64,000 bases of DNA from Simiduia litorea (GCF_042853465.1 NZ_AP031497.1:992001-1056000); one strand, 5' to 3'. Counted from the stretch's first letter, positions 8,755 to 18,043 are shown. Program-made: numbers and translations. Notes: generated by a model not told the origin, from the letters alone.

Positions 8755-9815
8755 TCGTTTTTCTCCGTGGCTTTGCGCGCCTTTGTGTGGCCATAGGTAC
8801 GCGGTATCGTGTAGTAATCGATAAATGGCGCAGCAAAATTCATCAATAGAACGGCGAAGGCGATCGCATCGGGATAATTGCCCCAGGTGCGAATGCAAAA
8901 AACCAACAGGCCAACGCCTGCACCGAAAATAAATCGGCCTTTGTTTGACGTTGTCGACGTGACGGGGTCGGTAATAATAAAAAATGCGCCCAGCATAGTA
9001 CCGCCAGAGAGCAGATGCATAAGCGGAGAGCCGGCTGAGTTGGAGCTGCCGCCGTCATAAAAAAGCGCGGCGAGTAATGCCAGCGTCATTAGCATACCTA
9101 CGGGGGCGTGCCAGGTGAAGATACGCTGTTGCAGCAGAAAAATTCCGCCCACTAAAAAGCCAAAGTTGACCCATTCGAAACCGGCTCCAGCCCAGTGGCC
9201 GTGTAAAAACGTTGGCTTTTGTTGGTACAAATCTTCGAGCAGGAGGCCGCTGTTTTGCCGGAAGGCATCGAGTGGTGTGGCACCGGTATAGGCGTCAGCG
9301 GAAAGTGTTTGAATTTCAAAAACGTGTTTGAGCGCGGTTAGTAAATCGGGTAGCGATCGCGAGTCTGTTGCCAGTGCCTCGGGGATGGCCCACTGCGTCA
9401 TGGCAACGGGAAATGAAATAAGGAGAACAACGTAGCCGACCATAGCTGGGTTGAAGGGGTTGTAGCCTAGACCGCCGTACAGTTGTTTAGCAATAACAAT
9501 GGCAAAGCCAACGCCGACAAAAACCAGCCACCAAGGCGCGTAGGGTGGCAACGCTAAGCCGAGTAATAAAGCGGTGACCAGCGCGCTGCCGTCGGTTAAA
9601 TAAAAACCGATTGGCTTTTTGCGTAATGTTAACACCAGTGCCTCGAAGCCAAGAGCAAACACAATGGCTAGGCCAATGTTGATCAGCGTCCCAGACCCGA
9701 AAAACCAAGTCAGCGCTGCCAGCCCGGGTAGGCAGGCTAATGCGACAGTTAACATCACGGTTTGGGTGCGGTTGCTACCTTTGGCGTGGGGTGAGGTTAT
9801 GCGCAGGAAAGCCAT
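8751..9815 (-). CDS. rsxD: Rnf/Rsx complex subunit D (covalent FMN)
   Basis: A 354-residue polytopic membrane subunit related to NqrB. Its second covalent FMN site is seen as AYTGATPLDAF, with the flavinylated Thr at about residue 180. Other family segments are FYLTDGSALVTALLLGLALPP (about 71-91) and LGYNPFNPAMVGYVVLL (about 116-132). It lies between rsxC (8 bp upstream) and rsxG (overlapping), in the usual A-B-C-D-G-E order. It forms the membrane ion-translocating core with RsxG. Confidence 0.95.
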   Translation of the reverse strand: MAFLRITSPHAKGSNRTQTVMLTVALACLPGLAALTWFFGSGTLINIGLAIVFALGFEALVLTLRKKPIGFYLTDGSALVTALLLGLALPPYAPWWLVFVGVGFAIVIAKQLYGGLGYNPFNPAMVGYVVLLISFPVAMTQWAIPEALATDSRSLPDLLTALKHVFEIQTLSADAYTGATPLDAFRQNSGLLLEDLYQQKPTFLHGHWAGAGFEWVNFGFLVGGIFLLQQRIFTWHAPVGMLMTLALLAALFYDGGSSNSAGSPLMHLLSGGTMLGAFFIITDPVTSTTSNKGRFIFGAGVGLLVFCIRTWGNYPDAIAFAVLLMNFAAPFIDYYTIPRTYGHTKARKATEKNE

Positions 9816-9823
9816 AGTTTTTC

Positions 9824-12118
9824 TCAGGCGTTTTCAAGTTTAGATTGCGTTTCTGCCAATTTGGCTTCGAGTTTTTCCGCCGCGGTTTTCAGCGCATCGA
9901 CATGCGGGCTGGCCTCGGCCTCGGCGCTGGCAAGTTTTTCCTGTGCCTTGAGCAAGCGCGCCTGAAGGGACTCAACTTGTTGGCGCAACTTTTCGTCGTC
10001 GCTCATGGCGGCCATCGCTTCCGCTTTTGCTTTAGCGCGCTCAATGGCGATAGTGGCGGCGTCTTGTTCGGCTGGTGATGCAGGTGACGGCGCTAGCACC
10101 GTCGACGCTGCGGCAAGCGCCTGTTCCGCTTCAGTTAGTTTTTGCGCTAGTTTGTCGACGCCGAGTTGCAGTGCATCGACCGTGGGTGCGTTATCTGCTT
10201 TGGCTTGTGCTAGCTTTTCTTGTGCTTTAGCTACGCGCGTTTGCAGAGAGGTTATATTGGCTTTTAATTTTTCATCGGGAGCCATATTCATTTTCGCTTG
10301 CGCGCGCGCGATGGCTGCCGCCACCGGGTCTGTTGTTGCGTTTGCGTCAGCATTCGGTTGCTGATCAAAATCCTCTAGCTTTTGCTGCGCTTCCTGCAGC
10401 TTTAATTCAGCACCTTTAATGGCGGCGCGAAATTTCTCTGCTTGTTCTTCAGATTGAGCGCCGGCCAACTTTTGCTGTGTCAGCTCTAGGCGACTTTGCG
10501 CAGAGCTCAATTGTCGCTCTAGCTTCTCGCGCTGTGCTTGCGGCGCTAGTTGCTGTGCTTGTTGCGCTTTTTTCGCATTGGCGATGGCAGCGGCCACTGG
10601 GTCTGCGCTTGGCACCTGTGGCGCTGGCTTTTGCCCAGTTTCAGCGGCGGCTTTTTGGGCTGCCATTTTTTCTTTTGCCAGCGCTGCTGCTTTGGCGCGC
10701 TCCACGCGCTTGGCTTCTTTTTCCAGCTCGGCTCGCGCTATGCGCTCTTGCCGAAAGGCGAAGCGCTCGCGCGAGCGATCAGATTTAATTTTATCGGTCC
10801 GGGCTTCGCGAATATCACCTTTGGCGGCGCGGTAGTATTGCACCAGTGGAATCGACGAAGGGCAGACATAGGAGCAGGCCCCGCATTCGATACAATCAAA
10901 TAGATTATAGGCTTCGAGTTTGTCGTGCTCTGCCGCGCGAGCATACCAATACAGTTGTTGTGGCAGCAGCGATGCCGGGCAGGCTTCGGCGCACAGCCCG
11001 CAGCGAATACAGGCTTGTGCTGGTGGCGGTGCGGGCAATTCTTTTTTGCTTGGCGCTAAAATACAGTTGGTGGTTTTTACTACTGGCACTTCGGCTGTCT
11101 CGAGCGTGAAACCCATCATTGGGCCGCCCATGATTAGGCGCGAGACTTTGGCGGCGTCGAAGCCGTGTGCCGCTAGCACGTGCCCTATGGGGGTGCCTAA
11201 ACGCACCTCAATATTGCGCTGAATCTCCAGCGCTTCGCCCACTACCGTGGTGGTGCGCGCAATGAGTGGTTCGCCTAAGGCAACAGCGCGCCATGCGGCC
11301 ACGGCGGTGCCGACGTTTTGCACGACGATGCCGATGTCGGCGGGAATTTTCCCGCTCGGCACTTCTTTGCCCGTGACAATTTGAATCAGCTGTTTTTCGC
11401 CACCCGAGGGATATTTGGTGGGGAATACAACGATGTTAACCCGACTGCCTTGTGCTGCTGTTTGCAGTGCGGCGATAGCCTCGGGTTTATTGTCTTCGAT
11501 GCCGATCAGAATATTTTTTGGCTCACCTAAAAGGTGTGCCATTAATTTTGCGCCGGCGATCACGTCTGCGGGTCTGTCGCGCATCAGGCGATCGTCGGCG
11601 GTTATATAGGGTTCGCACTCGGTGCCATTGAGGATCAATGTGTGGATGGGCTGGTTGGCTTTGGGCGCCATTTTTATGGCGGTGGGAAAGCCAGCGCCGC
11701 CCATACCTGCTATACCGGCGCGGCGAATTTTCTCCACCAGGGCCGTGAGTTCAAGGGACTTGTAGTCATCGCAAGGCGTCAGCTCAACCCATTGGTCGCG
11801 GCCGTCAGTTTCAATCACGATACAGGGGCCGTGCATACCCGATGGGTGCGGCAGTGGGCGATCCTCGATGGCAATAACGCGGCCGGAACTGGAGGCGTGC
11901 AGTGCGGCGGAAAATGGTCCGATGGCTTCGGCAATCATCTGCCCGGTGCGCACCAGATCGCCTACCGCAACACAGGGCTCGGCCGGCGCACCCAAGTGTT
12001 GGTTCAAGGGCAGTATGAGCGTTGGTGGTAGGGGAATGTCGCCCAAGGGCAGGGCCATGGACTGCTGTTTGTTCTCGGCCGGGTGAATCCCACCGTGAAT
12101 AGGCCAAATTTGGGTCAT
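9824..12118 (-). CDS. rsxC: Rnf/Rsx complex subunit C with C-terminal repeat domain
   Basis: A 764-residue peripheral subunit thought to bind NADH and FMN. The N-terminal part is the NqrF/complex I 51-kDa-like region (GIAGMGGAGFPTAIK, LNGTECEPYITAD). Two 4Fe-4S motifs follow at about residues 370 (CIRCGLCAEACPAS) and 408 (CIECGACSYVCPSS). I chose the ATG at 12118, which overlaps the rsxB stop (ATGA); the longer frame to 12277 is arginine/histidine-rich shadow sequence of rsxB. After about residue 500 there is a long Ala/Lys/Gln/Glu-rich tail made of three related units of about 85 residues, each starting with a DPVAAAIA-like motif and followed by a coiled-coil-like stretch. Such tails are known in gammaproteobacterial RsxC and vary in length. 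Confidence 0.95.
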   Translation of the reverse strand: MTQIWPIHGGIHPAENKQQSMALPLGDIPLPPTLILPLNQHLGAPAEPCVAVGDLVRTGQMIAEAIGPFSAALHASSSGRVIAIEDRPLPHPSGMHGPCIVIETDGRDQWVELTPCDDYKSLELTALVEKIRRAGIAGMGGAGFPTAIKMAPKANQPIHTLILNGTECEPYITADDRLMRDRPADVIAGAKLMAHLLGEPKNILIGIEDNKPEAIAALQTAAQGSRVNIVVFPTKYPSGGEKQLIQIVTGKEVPSGKIPADIGIVVQNVGTAVAAWRAVALGEPLIARTTTVVGEALEIQRNIEVRLGTPIGHVLAAHGFDAAKVSRLIMGGPMMGFTLETAEVPVVKTTNCILAPSKKELPAPPPAQACIRCGLCAEACPASLLPQQLYWYARAAEHDKLEAYNLFDCIECGACSYVCPSSIPLVQYYRAAKGDIREARTDKIKSDRSRERFAFRQERIARAELEKEAKRVERAKAAALAKEKMAAQKAAAETGQKPAPQVPSADPVAAAIANAKKAQQAQQLAPQAQREKLERQLSSAQSRLELTQQKLAGAQSEEQAEKFRAAIKGAELKLQEAQQKLEDFDQQPNADANATTDPVAAAIARAQAKMNMAPDEKLKANITSLQTRVAKAQEKLAQAKADNAPTVDALQLGVDKLAQKLTEAEQALAAASTVLAPSPASPAEQDAATIAIERAKAKAEAMAAMSDDEKLRQQVESLQARLLKAQEKLASAEAEASPHVDALKTAAEKLEAKLAETQSKLENA

Positions 12119-12729
12119 GCGGCTTGCTCTGAACGGTCTGTGGCGATGATGTCGGGTGCGCTGGCTGGGGCTGTTTCGGGGGTTTCCCACTTCCAGCTGT
12201 TTAAGCTGGTTTGTACTGGAATCATGTCGATACAGTCTACGGGGCAGGGCTCGATACAGAGGTCGCAACCGGTGCATTCGTCGGCGATCACGGTATGCAT
12301 TTGTTTAGCTGCGCCCAAGATGGCATCCATGGGGCAGGCCTGAATACACTTGGTGCAACCAATGCATTCATCTTCGCGAATGTAGGCTACCCGCGCCACG
12401 TCGAGTTCGACACCGTGCTCTTCATCGAGGCTGGGGGCCGCCACATCCAGTAAGGTCGCAATGGCGTTAATAGTACTTTGGCCGCCAGGCGGGCATTTAT
12501 TGATGGGCTCGCCATTGGCTATGCCTTGGGCATAGGGTTTGCACCCTGGGTGGCCGCATTGGCCACACTGGGTTTGCGGCAGTAGGGCATCAATTTGTTC
12601 GACAATAGGATCGCCTTCCACCTTAAAGCGCACGGCAGCAAAGCCGAGAATGGCACCGAAAATCAGCGATAGGCTGCCCAGGGCAATTAGTGCTGAGGCG
12701 ATAGGGTGGGTCGTTATTAATTCCAGCAT
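12115..12729 (-). CDS. rsxB: Rnf/Rsx complex subunit B (iron-sulfur protein)
   Basis: A 204-residue ferredoxin-like subunit. Residues about 5-27 form a membrane anchor. Next is a four-cysteine Fe-S domain (CGQCGHPGC ... NKCPPGG, about residues 55-81), then two CxxCxxCxxxCP motifs (CIGCTKCIQACPMD and CTGCDLCIEPCPVD) that bind two 4Fe-4S clusters. It is the entry point for electrons from ferredoxin or NADH-derived carriers into the complex. It sits 9 bp after rsxA and overlaps rsxC by 4 nt. Confidence 0.96.
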   Translation of the reverse strand: MLELITTHPIASALIALGSLSLIFGAILGFAAVRFKVEGDPIVEQIDALLPQTQCGQCGHPGCKPYAQGIANGEPINKCPPGGQSTINAIATLLDVAAPSLDEEHGVELDVARVAYIREDECIGCTKCIQACPMDAILGAAKQMHTVIADECTGCDLCIEPCPVDCIDMIPVQTSLNSWKWETPETAPASAPDIIATDRSEQAA

Positions 12730-12738
12730 AGCGAGCTC

Positions 12739-13314
12739 TTATACCAAACCACTAAAGCCCATGAAGGCGAGAGACATCAGGCCCGCGGTAATCATACCGA
12801 TGGCGGCACCTTTAAAAGGTGCGGGTACATCGGCGACGGCTAGGCGCTCGCGCATGGCCGAAAACAACACTAAAACTAGAGAGAAGCCCAGTGCCGCGCC
12901 GAAGCCATATAAGGCCGATTCGACAAAATTATGGGCGTGGGCGGTGTTCTGCAGTGCCACGCCCAATACCGCGCAGTTGGTGGTGATTAAGGGCAGGAAC
13001 ACGCCCAGAACGCGATACAGCAAAGGGCTGGATTTTTCGATGAACATCTTGGCGAATTGCACGACCACGGCGATCACCAAAATAAAGGCAATGGTGCGCA
13101 GGTATTCGAGACCCAGCGGCATCAACACCCAGCTGTTTACCATGTAGCTGGCAATGGAGGCCAAGGTTAAAACGAAGGTAGTGGCGCCGCCCATGCCAAT
13201 GGCGGTCTCTAATTTATTGGAGACCCCCATAAATGGGCACAGCCCGAGGAACTGAACCAGCACGAAGTTGTTCACTAAAATAGTGCTGAGCATAATGACG
13301 GCAAATTCGGTCAT
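12739..13314 (-). CDS. rsxA: Rnf/Rsx complex subunit A
   Basis: A 191-residue inner membrane protein of about six transmembrane helices, homologous to RsxE and NqrE. Diagnostic segments are NNFVLVQFLGLCPFMGVS near the N-terminus and PLITTNCAVLGVAL in the middle, each with the conserved membrane Cys that in related complexes holds an iron-sulfur centre between the A and E subunits. It is the first gene of the operon; its promoter must lie in 13315-13440, since a repeat element follows on the upstream side. Confidence 0.96.
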   Translation of the reverse strand: MTEFAVIMLSTILVNNFVLVQFLGLCPFMGVSNKLETAIGMGGATTFVLTLASIASYMVNSWVLMPLGLEYLRTIAFILVIAVVVQFAKMFIEKSSPLLYRVLGVFLPLITTNCAVLGVALQNTAHAHNFVESALYGFGAALGFSLVLVLFSAMRERLAVADVPAPFKGAAIGMITAGLMSLAFMGFSGLV

Positions 13315-13440
13315 CTTGGCAGTTCCATTCCTGTCTACTTTAGGGCGTCAATATAAGCCGCCTATTATCAGTGAGGTCGATATGACCAGCAATATAACCC
13401 GATGGTTATGTTTATACCTGTTGTGAATATGCTTAAAAGC

Positions 13441-13522
13441 AGTAAACAGCTTACAGTCAACAGGACGGGCCGGCGCGGCGCCCGGGTTTGCTTCTCCTGT
13501 AAACTGTCAGCTTGTTCTTTAC
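13441..13522. repeat. Heptad-built imperfect palindromic repeat, copy A
   Basis: The left arm (13441-13465) reads as 7-nt units AGTAAAC, AGCTTAC, AGTCAAC, then AGGA. The right arm (about 13495-13522) is TCCTGTAAACTGTCAGCTTG followed by TTCTTTAC and is close to the reverse complement of the left arm. The centre is very GC-rich (CGGGCCGGCGCGGCGCCCGG). The right end overlaps the metG stop codon, so it forms the 3' end of the metG message. The left arm matches copy B at 19074-19098 at 19 of 25 positions. Confidence 0.65.
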
Positions 13523-15543
13523 ATCACCCTCTGGCCTGGCTTAGCGCCGGCGTGGGGTTCTAGCAAGTAGAATTCCTTTTTGCCGGGGCCGGCGGCTAAC
13601 ACCATGCCCTCGCTCATACCGAACTTCATTTTGCGCGGCGCTAGGTTGGCCACCATTACCGTGAGCTTGCCCACTAAATCTTCCGGCCTGTACGCGCTCT
13701 TGATACCGGAGAACACATTGCGGGTTTCACCGCCTATGTCGAGGGTTAACTGCAGTAGCTTATCGGCGCCTTCCACGTGTTGCGCGTCTTTGATCAGCGC
13801 GATGCGCAGGTCGACTTTGGCGAAATCATCGAAATTGATTTCTGCCGCTAGGGGCTCGTCAACTAACGGGCCGCTTGCTTGTGCTGCGGCCTCAGCCGGT
13901 GCGGTTTCGGGCTGTTTATTGGCTTCAATCATGGCGTCTACGGCTTTTGGGTCTATGCGGGTTAATAGCGGTTTAAATTCGTTGATGGCGTCGCCTGCGC
14001 GATAGCTCAGCGGTGCAGCCCAATGTAAGGATTCCCCCAAAAAGGCTTCGGCTTCGGCGGTTAACACCGGCAGCACAGGCTTTAAATAGGTGAGCAGGGC
14101 GCGGAACATGTTGATGCCGAGGGAGCAGATGGCCAATACTTCGGCCTCTGAGCCTTCTTGCTTGGCCAGGGACCAAGGCGCTTTTGCGGCAATGTATTCA
14201 TTGGCGAGATCGGCCAGCGCCATGATGTCGCGCATGGCTTTGCTGAACTCGCGCGCTTCGTACAGCGCTGCAATGCTTTCGCCAGCGTCGACAAATTTGG
14301 CCCACAGTTCGGGCTCTGGATTGGCCGCTAAAATGCCGCCGGACTTCTGCACAAACTTGGCGGTGCGGCTGGCGATGTTAACCACCTTGCCCACTAAATC
14401 GGAGTTAACTCGGCCAACGAAGTCATCCATGTTCAGGTCTAGATCGTCTACGCCAGCAGTGAGTTTGGCGGCGAAGTAATAGCGCAAGTACTCGGGGTTT
14501 AAGTGCTCTAGGTAGCTGCTGGCATTAATAAAGGTGCCGCGCGACTTAGACATCTTCTTGCCGTTCACCGTTAAAAAGCCGTGTACGCACACCTTGGTGG
14601 GGGTGCGAAATTGCGCCGACGACAGCATGGCGGGCCAGAACAGGGCGTGGAAGTTAACGATGTCTTTGCCGATGAAGTGATACAGCTCGGCGCTGGAATC
14701 TGGCTTCCAATAGGCATCCCAATCTTGCCCGGTGCGGTCGCACAGGTTTTTGTGGCTGGCCATGTAGCCGATGGGTGCGTCCAGCCAAACATAGAAAAAT
14801 TTGTTGGTTTCGCCAGGGATTTCGAAGCCGAAATAAGGTGCGTCGCGGGAAATGTCCCACTCTTGTAGGCCGGCATCGAGCCACTCGGCCAGCTTGTTGG
14901 CCACTTCGGTTTGCAGGTGGCCGGCGCGGGTCCAATCTTTTAGGAAGTCTTGGAAGGCGGGCAGGCGGAAGAAGAAGTGCTCGGAATCTTTCGCGATGGG
15001 GGTGGCGCCAGAGATCACCGAGCGCGGGTTAATTAAATCCGCCGGTGAGTAGGTGGCGCCGCAGGCCTCACAATTGTCGCCGTACTGATCTTCGGTTTTA
15101 CATTTAGGGCAGCTGCCTTTGATGTAGCGGTCGGCCAAAAACAGCTGCTTCTCAGGGTCGAACGCTTGGGTAATGGAACGGCTGGCGATATGGCCATTGG
15201 CTTTCAAGCGCTCATAAATCAAGCTCGACAATACCTTGTTCTCGTCCGAATGGGTTGAGTGGTAGTTGTGGTGATTAATAAGGAAGCCTTTGAAGTCCGC
15301 TATGTGCTCGGCTTTCATATTTTCGATATGGGCTTCGGGGCTAATGCCTAATTCTTCGGCTTTGAGCATGATGGCTGTGCCGTGGGCGTCGTCGGCGCAC
15401 ACATAGGTACACTCGTGGCCACGGGTTTGCTGGAAGCGCACCCAAATGTCGGTTTGGATATGCTCAAGCAAGTGACCCAAATGCAAAGACCCATTGGCAT
15501 AGGGCAGGGCGCTGGTCACTAATATTTGACGGCGTTGGCTCAT
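13519..15543 (-). CDS. metG: Methionyl-tRNA synthetase
   Basis: A 674-residue enzyme that charges tRNA-Met, for both initiation and elongation. The class I signature SALPYANGSLHLGHL is at residues 11-25, zinc-binding cysteines at about 145, 148, 158 and 161 (CPKC ... CEAC), and KMSKS at 330-334. The C-terminal 110 or so residues (FDDFAKVDLRIALIKDAQHV onward) are the EMAP/Trbp tRNA-binding domain found in dimeric MetRS. I chose the ATG at 15543, preceded by GAGAG, over a TTG two codons upstream. It is divergent from mrp, as in many gammaproteobacteria. Confidence 0.97.
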   Translation of the reverse strand: MSQRRQILVTSALPYANGSLHLGHLLEHIQTDIWVRFQQTRGHECTYVCADDAHGTAIMLKAEELGISPEAHIENMKAEHIADFKGFLINHHNYHSTHSDENKVLSSLIYERLKANGHIASRSITQAFDPEKQLFLADRYIKGSCPKCKTEDQYGDNCEACGATYSPADLINPRSVISGATPIAKDSEHFFFRLPAFQDFLKDWTRAGHLQTEVANKLAEWLDAGLQEWDISRDAPYFGFEIPGETNKFFYVWLDAPIGYMASHKNLCDRTGQDWDAYWKPDSSAELYHFIGKDIVNFHALFWPAMLSSAQFRTPTKVCVHGFLTVNGKKMSKSRGTFINASSYLEHLNPEYLRYYFAAKLTAGVDDLDLNMDDFVGRVNSDLVGKVVNIASRTAKFVQKSGGILAANPEPELWAKFVDAGESIAALYEAREFSKAMRDIMALADLANEYIAAKAPWSLAKQEGSEAEVLAICSLGINMFRALLTYLKPVLPVLTAEAEAFLGESLHWAAPLSYRAGDAINEFKPLLTRIDPKAVDAMIEANKQPETAPAEAAAQASGPLVDEPLAAEINFDDFAKVDLRIALIKDAQHVEGADKLLQLTLDIGGETRNVFSGIKSAYRPEDLVGKLTVMVANLAPRKMKFGMSEGMVLAAGPGKKEFYLLEPHAGAKPGQRVM

Positions 15544-15748
15544 TAACAATCTCTCAAAGCTAGTTCTTGGCTGCGGGTTTAAGGCGCAGGCTGAAAAGCC
15601 GCGAACTATAGCATTTTTGCACGCCTTTAGCAGGCTTAAGGTTTTTTACCACAAGTCAAAAATTGCACCGGAAATCCGTTACCATAGCGACCTAATACAA
15701 CGTTGATGGCGCCCGCTTGGTTGGGCGCGCGCATTTCGAGGAATGACT

Positions 15749-16846
15749 ATGTCCAGCGCCAGTTCTAGCCCAGATTTAGGGGCCATCCACAAAGCGCTCA
15801 GTTTCGTGAAAGACCCTTGCACTGGGCAAAATTTAGGGGCATTAGGGGCTATTGCGGGGGTCGAGATCACCGGCGCTGACGTCAAGGTGCATGTGATATT
15901 GGGCTACCCAGCACTGAGCTTGAAGGCACACATTGAGGAGTTGGTGTGCGTCGCTGTGTCTACCGTCGATGACGTCGCCTCGGTAACCACCGACGTGGGT
16001 TGGCTGATTAAACCCAAGCCCACGGCCAATCAAAAAGAGCCGCTACCCGGCGTGGCTAACATTGTTGCGGTTGCGTCTGGCAAGGGCGGCGTGGGTAAGT
16101 CAACCACCACTGTTAACCTCGCGCTCGCCTTGGTCGCAGAAGGTGCCACGGTCGGAATCCTCGATGCCGATATCTACGGTCCAAGCCAGCCGCACATGTT
16201 AGGCGTGGGCAATGTGCGGCCGCAAATACGCGGCCAAAAACATATGGAGCCGATTACCGCGCACGGCGTGCAGGTTAACTCCATGGGCTTTTTAGTGACC
16301 GAGCAAACGCCCATGGTTTGGCGCGGCCCTATGGTCAGCGGTGCCCTGCAGCAGTTGCTGGGCTTGACCATTTGGCAGGATTTAGATTATCTGTTAATCG
16401 ACATGCCGCCGGGCACTGGGGATATTCAGCTAACATTGGCGCAATCGGTGCCAGTGACCGGCTCGGTGATCGTTACCACCCCACAAGATATCGCCTTGCT
16501 TGATGCAAAAAAAGGCATTGAAATGTTTCGCAAGGTAAATGTGCCGGTGTTGGGTGTGGTGGAAAATATGGCTACGCATATTTGTTCCAGCTGTGGTCAC
16601 GAGGAGCATATTTTTGGTGCGGGTGGTGGCGAGCGTATCGCGCGCGATTATCAAACAACCCTGCTCGGCTCGCTGCCCCTGGATTTGTCGATTCGCGAGC
16701 AGGTTGATGTGGGGGTGCCCAGTGTTGTGGCTGATCCCGAGTCTGACATTAGCCAAACCTATCGGCGCATCGCACGGCAAATGGCGGCCAACCTTTGGGT
16801 TGCGCAGGGCGCTGTGATTCCGGTTATTGAGGTTGACGACGATTGA
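15749..16846 (+). CDS. apbC: Iron-sulfur cluster carrier Mrp/ApbC
   Basis: A 365-residue P-loop ATPase that binds and hands over Fe-S clusters. An N-terminal MIP18/DUF59-like domain (residues about 8-90) precedes a deviant Walker A motif GKGGVGKS at 111-118 and a second family motif (LDADIYGPSQPHMLG, about 138-152). The CSSC pair at 279-282 (CxxC) is the cluster-bridging site. The ATG at 15749 has GAGGA 6 nt upstream, better placed than the in-frame ATG two codons earlier. It shares a roughly 200-bp divergent promoter region with metG. Confidence 0.95.
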   Translation: MSSASSSPDLGAIHKALSFVKDPCTGQNLGALGAIAGVEITGADVKVHVILGYPALSLKAHIEELVCVAVSTVDDVASVTTDVGWLIKPKPTANQKEPLPGVANIVAVASGKGGVGKSTTTVNLALALVAEGATVGILDADIYGPSQPHMLGVGNVRPQIRGQKHMEPITAHGVQVNSMGFLVTEQTPMVWRGPMVSGALQQLLGLTIWQDLDYLLIDMPPGTGDIQLTLAQSVPVTGSVIVTTPQDIALLDAKKGIEMFRKVNVPVLGVVENMATHICSSCGHEEHIFGAGGGERIARDYQTTLLGSLPLDLSIREQVDVGVPSVVADPESDISQTYRRIARQMAANLWVAQGAVIPVIEVDDD

Positions 16847-16951
16847 GTGAGTGTTTTCTCCGTTGCAGGGCGAGGCCGTTGTTGCTAGCAATGATGTCAT
16901 AGCTACTGCGGTTTACGCGCAAGTCAGCGGCACAAAAATAAGGTGGAATAA

Positions 16952-17647
16952 ATGAGTTTGGTTGCCCATAAAGAAACAGGTGAATATCGCTTCCCGCTGT
17001 TGCTGTTAAGTTTGTTTGGCACCTTATTGATTCCGCCTTATTTCGAAGGTCACGAACTCTTCGCCTTAATTTGGAAACTCATTTTTACCACTGTGCTGAT
17101 CTCAGCGGTGTATGTCATTGTTGAGCAAAAACGCATGTGGTTGTTGGCAATGATTCTTATGGTGCCAACGTTGGCAACACTTTGGTTAGATCATTTTAGC
17201 AATCATAATCGCCTAGCTTTCTACATTGATAATTTAACCACTATTGCGTTTTTAGGTTTCATTAGTTATCACCTGTTGCGCACCATTTTGTTGAGCAAAA
17301 ATGTAACTGCCAACATTATCTATGCCTCCATGTGTCTTTATCTGCTAATTGGTTTGATTTGGGCGGCGATATTTTCCAATATTAATTTATTTTACGATGG
17401 CGCTTTTCTATTTAATGCAGCGTCGGGGCAGCAGGGACTAAAGGTGGAGGAGCAGATGATGGGTGTCTTTACCTATTATAGCTTTGTCACCCTTTCTACT
17501 TTGGGCTATGGCGACATTGTTCCCACCCATAAAGTGGCGCAAAGCTGGGCGGCGGTTGAGGCCATGGTTGGTCAATTTTACATTGCCATTATCATGGCGC
17601 GTCTCGTTAGTCTGCACGCCACTGCGCACGCGACAAAAAAACACTAA
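16952..17647 (+). CDS. Small potassium channel (two-helix pore) protein
   Basis: A 231-residue membrane protein. The selectivity filter TLGYGDIVP is at residues 183-191, with pore helix and flanking transmembrane segments, so the C-terminal third is an ion-channel pore domain of the Ion_trans_2 type. The first 150 residues are about four or five hydrophobic segments without an obvious voltage-sensor arginine ladder. No RCK/TrkA domain follows. It should conduct K+ across the inner membrane; what gates it is not evident. AAGGTGG lies upstream of the ATG. It converges on the GFA gene with 18 bp between stops. Confidence 0.85.
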   Translation: MSLVAHKETGEYRFPLLLLSLFGTLLIPPYFEGHELFALIWKLIFTTVLISAVYVIVEQKRMWLLAMILMVPTLATLWLDHFSNHNRLAFYIDNLTTIAFLGFISYHLLRTILLSKNVTANIIYASMCLYLLIGLIWAAIFSNINLFYDGAFLFNAASGQQGLKVEEQMMGVFTYYSFVTLSTLGYGDIVPTHKVAQSWAAVEAMVGQFYIAIIMARLVSLHATAHATKKH

Positions 17648-17665
17648 TGGGCTATTTGGCCTGAT

Positions 17666-18043
17666 CTACGTTAAATGCTTCAAACTATCGGCGTGTTGTT
17701 CCCAGTGTTGTCCGTCGAACGCTTCGATCTTTACCTCTGGTGGTGTGGTTTCGAAACAGCGTAGGTTTAGGCTAAATCCGTTTGGGTTTGAGCGTGGCGT
17801 ATAAAAGGCTTTTACGCCGCAGTGCTTGCAGAAGGTGTGTTTCGCAACACCGGTATTAAAGGTATAGGTTGTGATAGCATCCTTGCCCTGCAATAAGCGA
17901 AATCGCTCTGCCGGCACGATAACATGGATGAACCCTAGCTTATTGCACATAGAGCAATTGCACGCTTGTGCGGTGATACTGTCGGCAAGTAGGGCTTCAG
18001 CTTTTACGGCGCCGCAGTGGCAGCTTGCAATATATTTTTTCAT
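17666..18043 (-). CDS. GFA-family (glutathione-dependent formaldehyde-activating-like) zinc protein
   Basis: A 125-residue protein with the Cys pattern of the GFA/CENP-V fold: C8 and C10 (SCHCGAV), C28, C30 and C33 (CNCSMC), then C72 and C75 (FCKHCGV), the last set usually binding a structural zinc. The founding member was proposed to speed glutathione-formaldehyde adduct formation; most members have no proven activity. I chose the ATG at 18043 because relatives start just before the first CxC motif; a TTG at 18073 with AGGA upstream would add ten residues. Confidence 0.85.
   Translation of the reverse strand: MKKYIASCHCGAVKAEALLADSITAQACNCSMCNKLGFIHVIVPAERFRLLQGKDAITTYTFNTGVAKHTFCKHCGVKAFYTPRSNPNGFSLNLRCFETTPPEVKIEAFDGQHWEQHADSLKHLT

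Noticed and set aside
8754..8898. Longer rsxG start within rsxD
   Set aside because: The extra residues are the out-of-frame end of rsxD; the GTG overlapping the rsxD stop fits the family length.
10005..10788. Long plus-strand Ala/Ser-rich frames opposite rsxC
   Set aside because: They are antisense shadows of the repetitive Ala/Lys/Gln tail of rsxC, low in complexity and without a ribosome site or domain.
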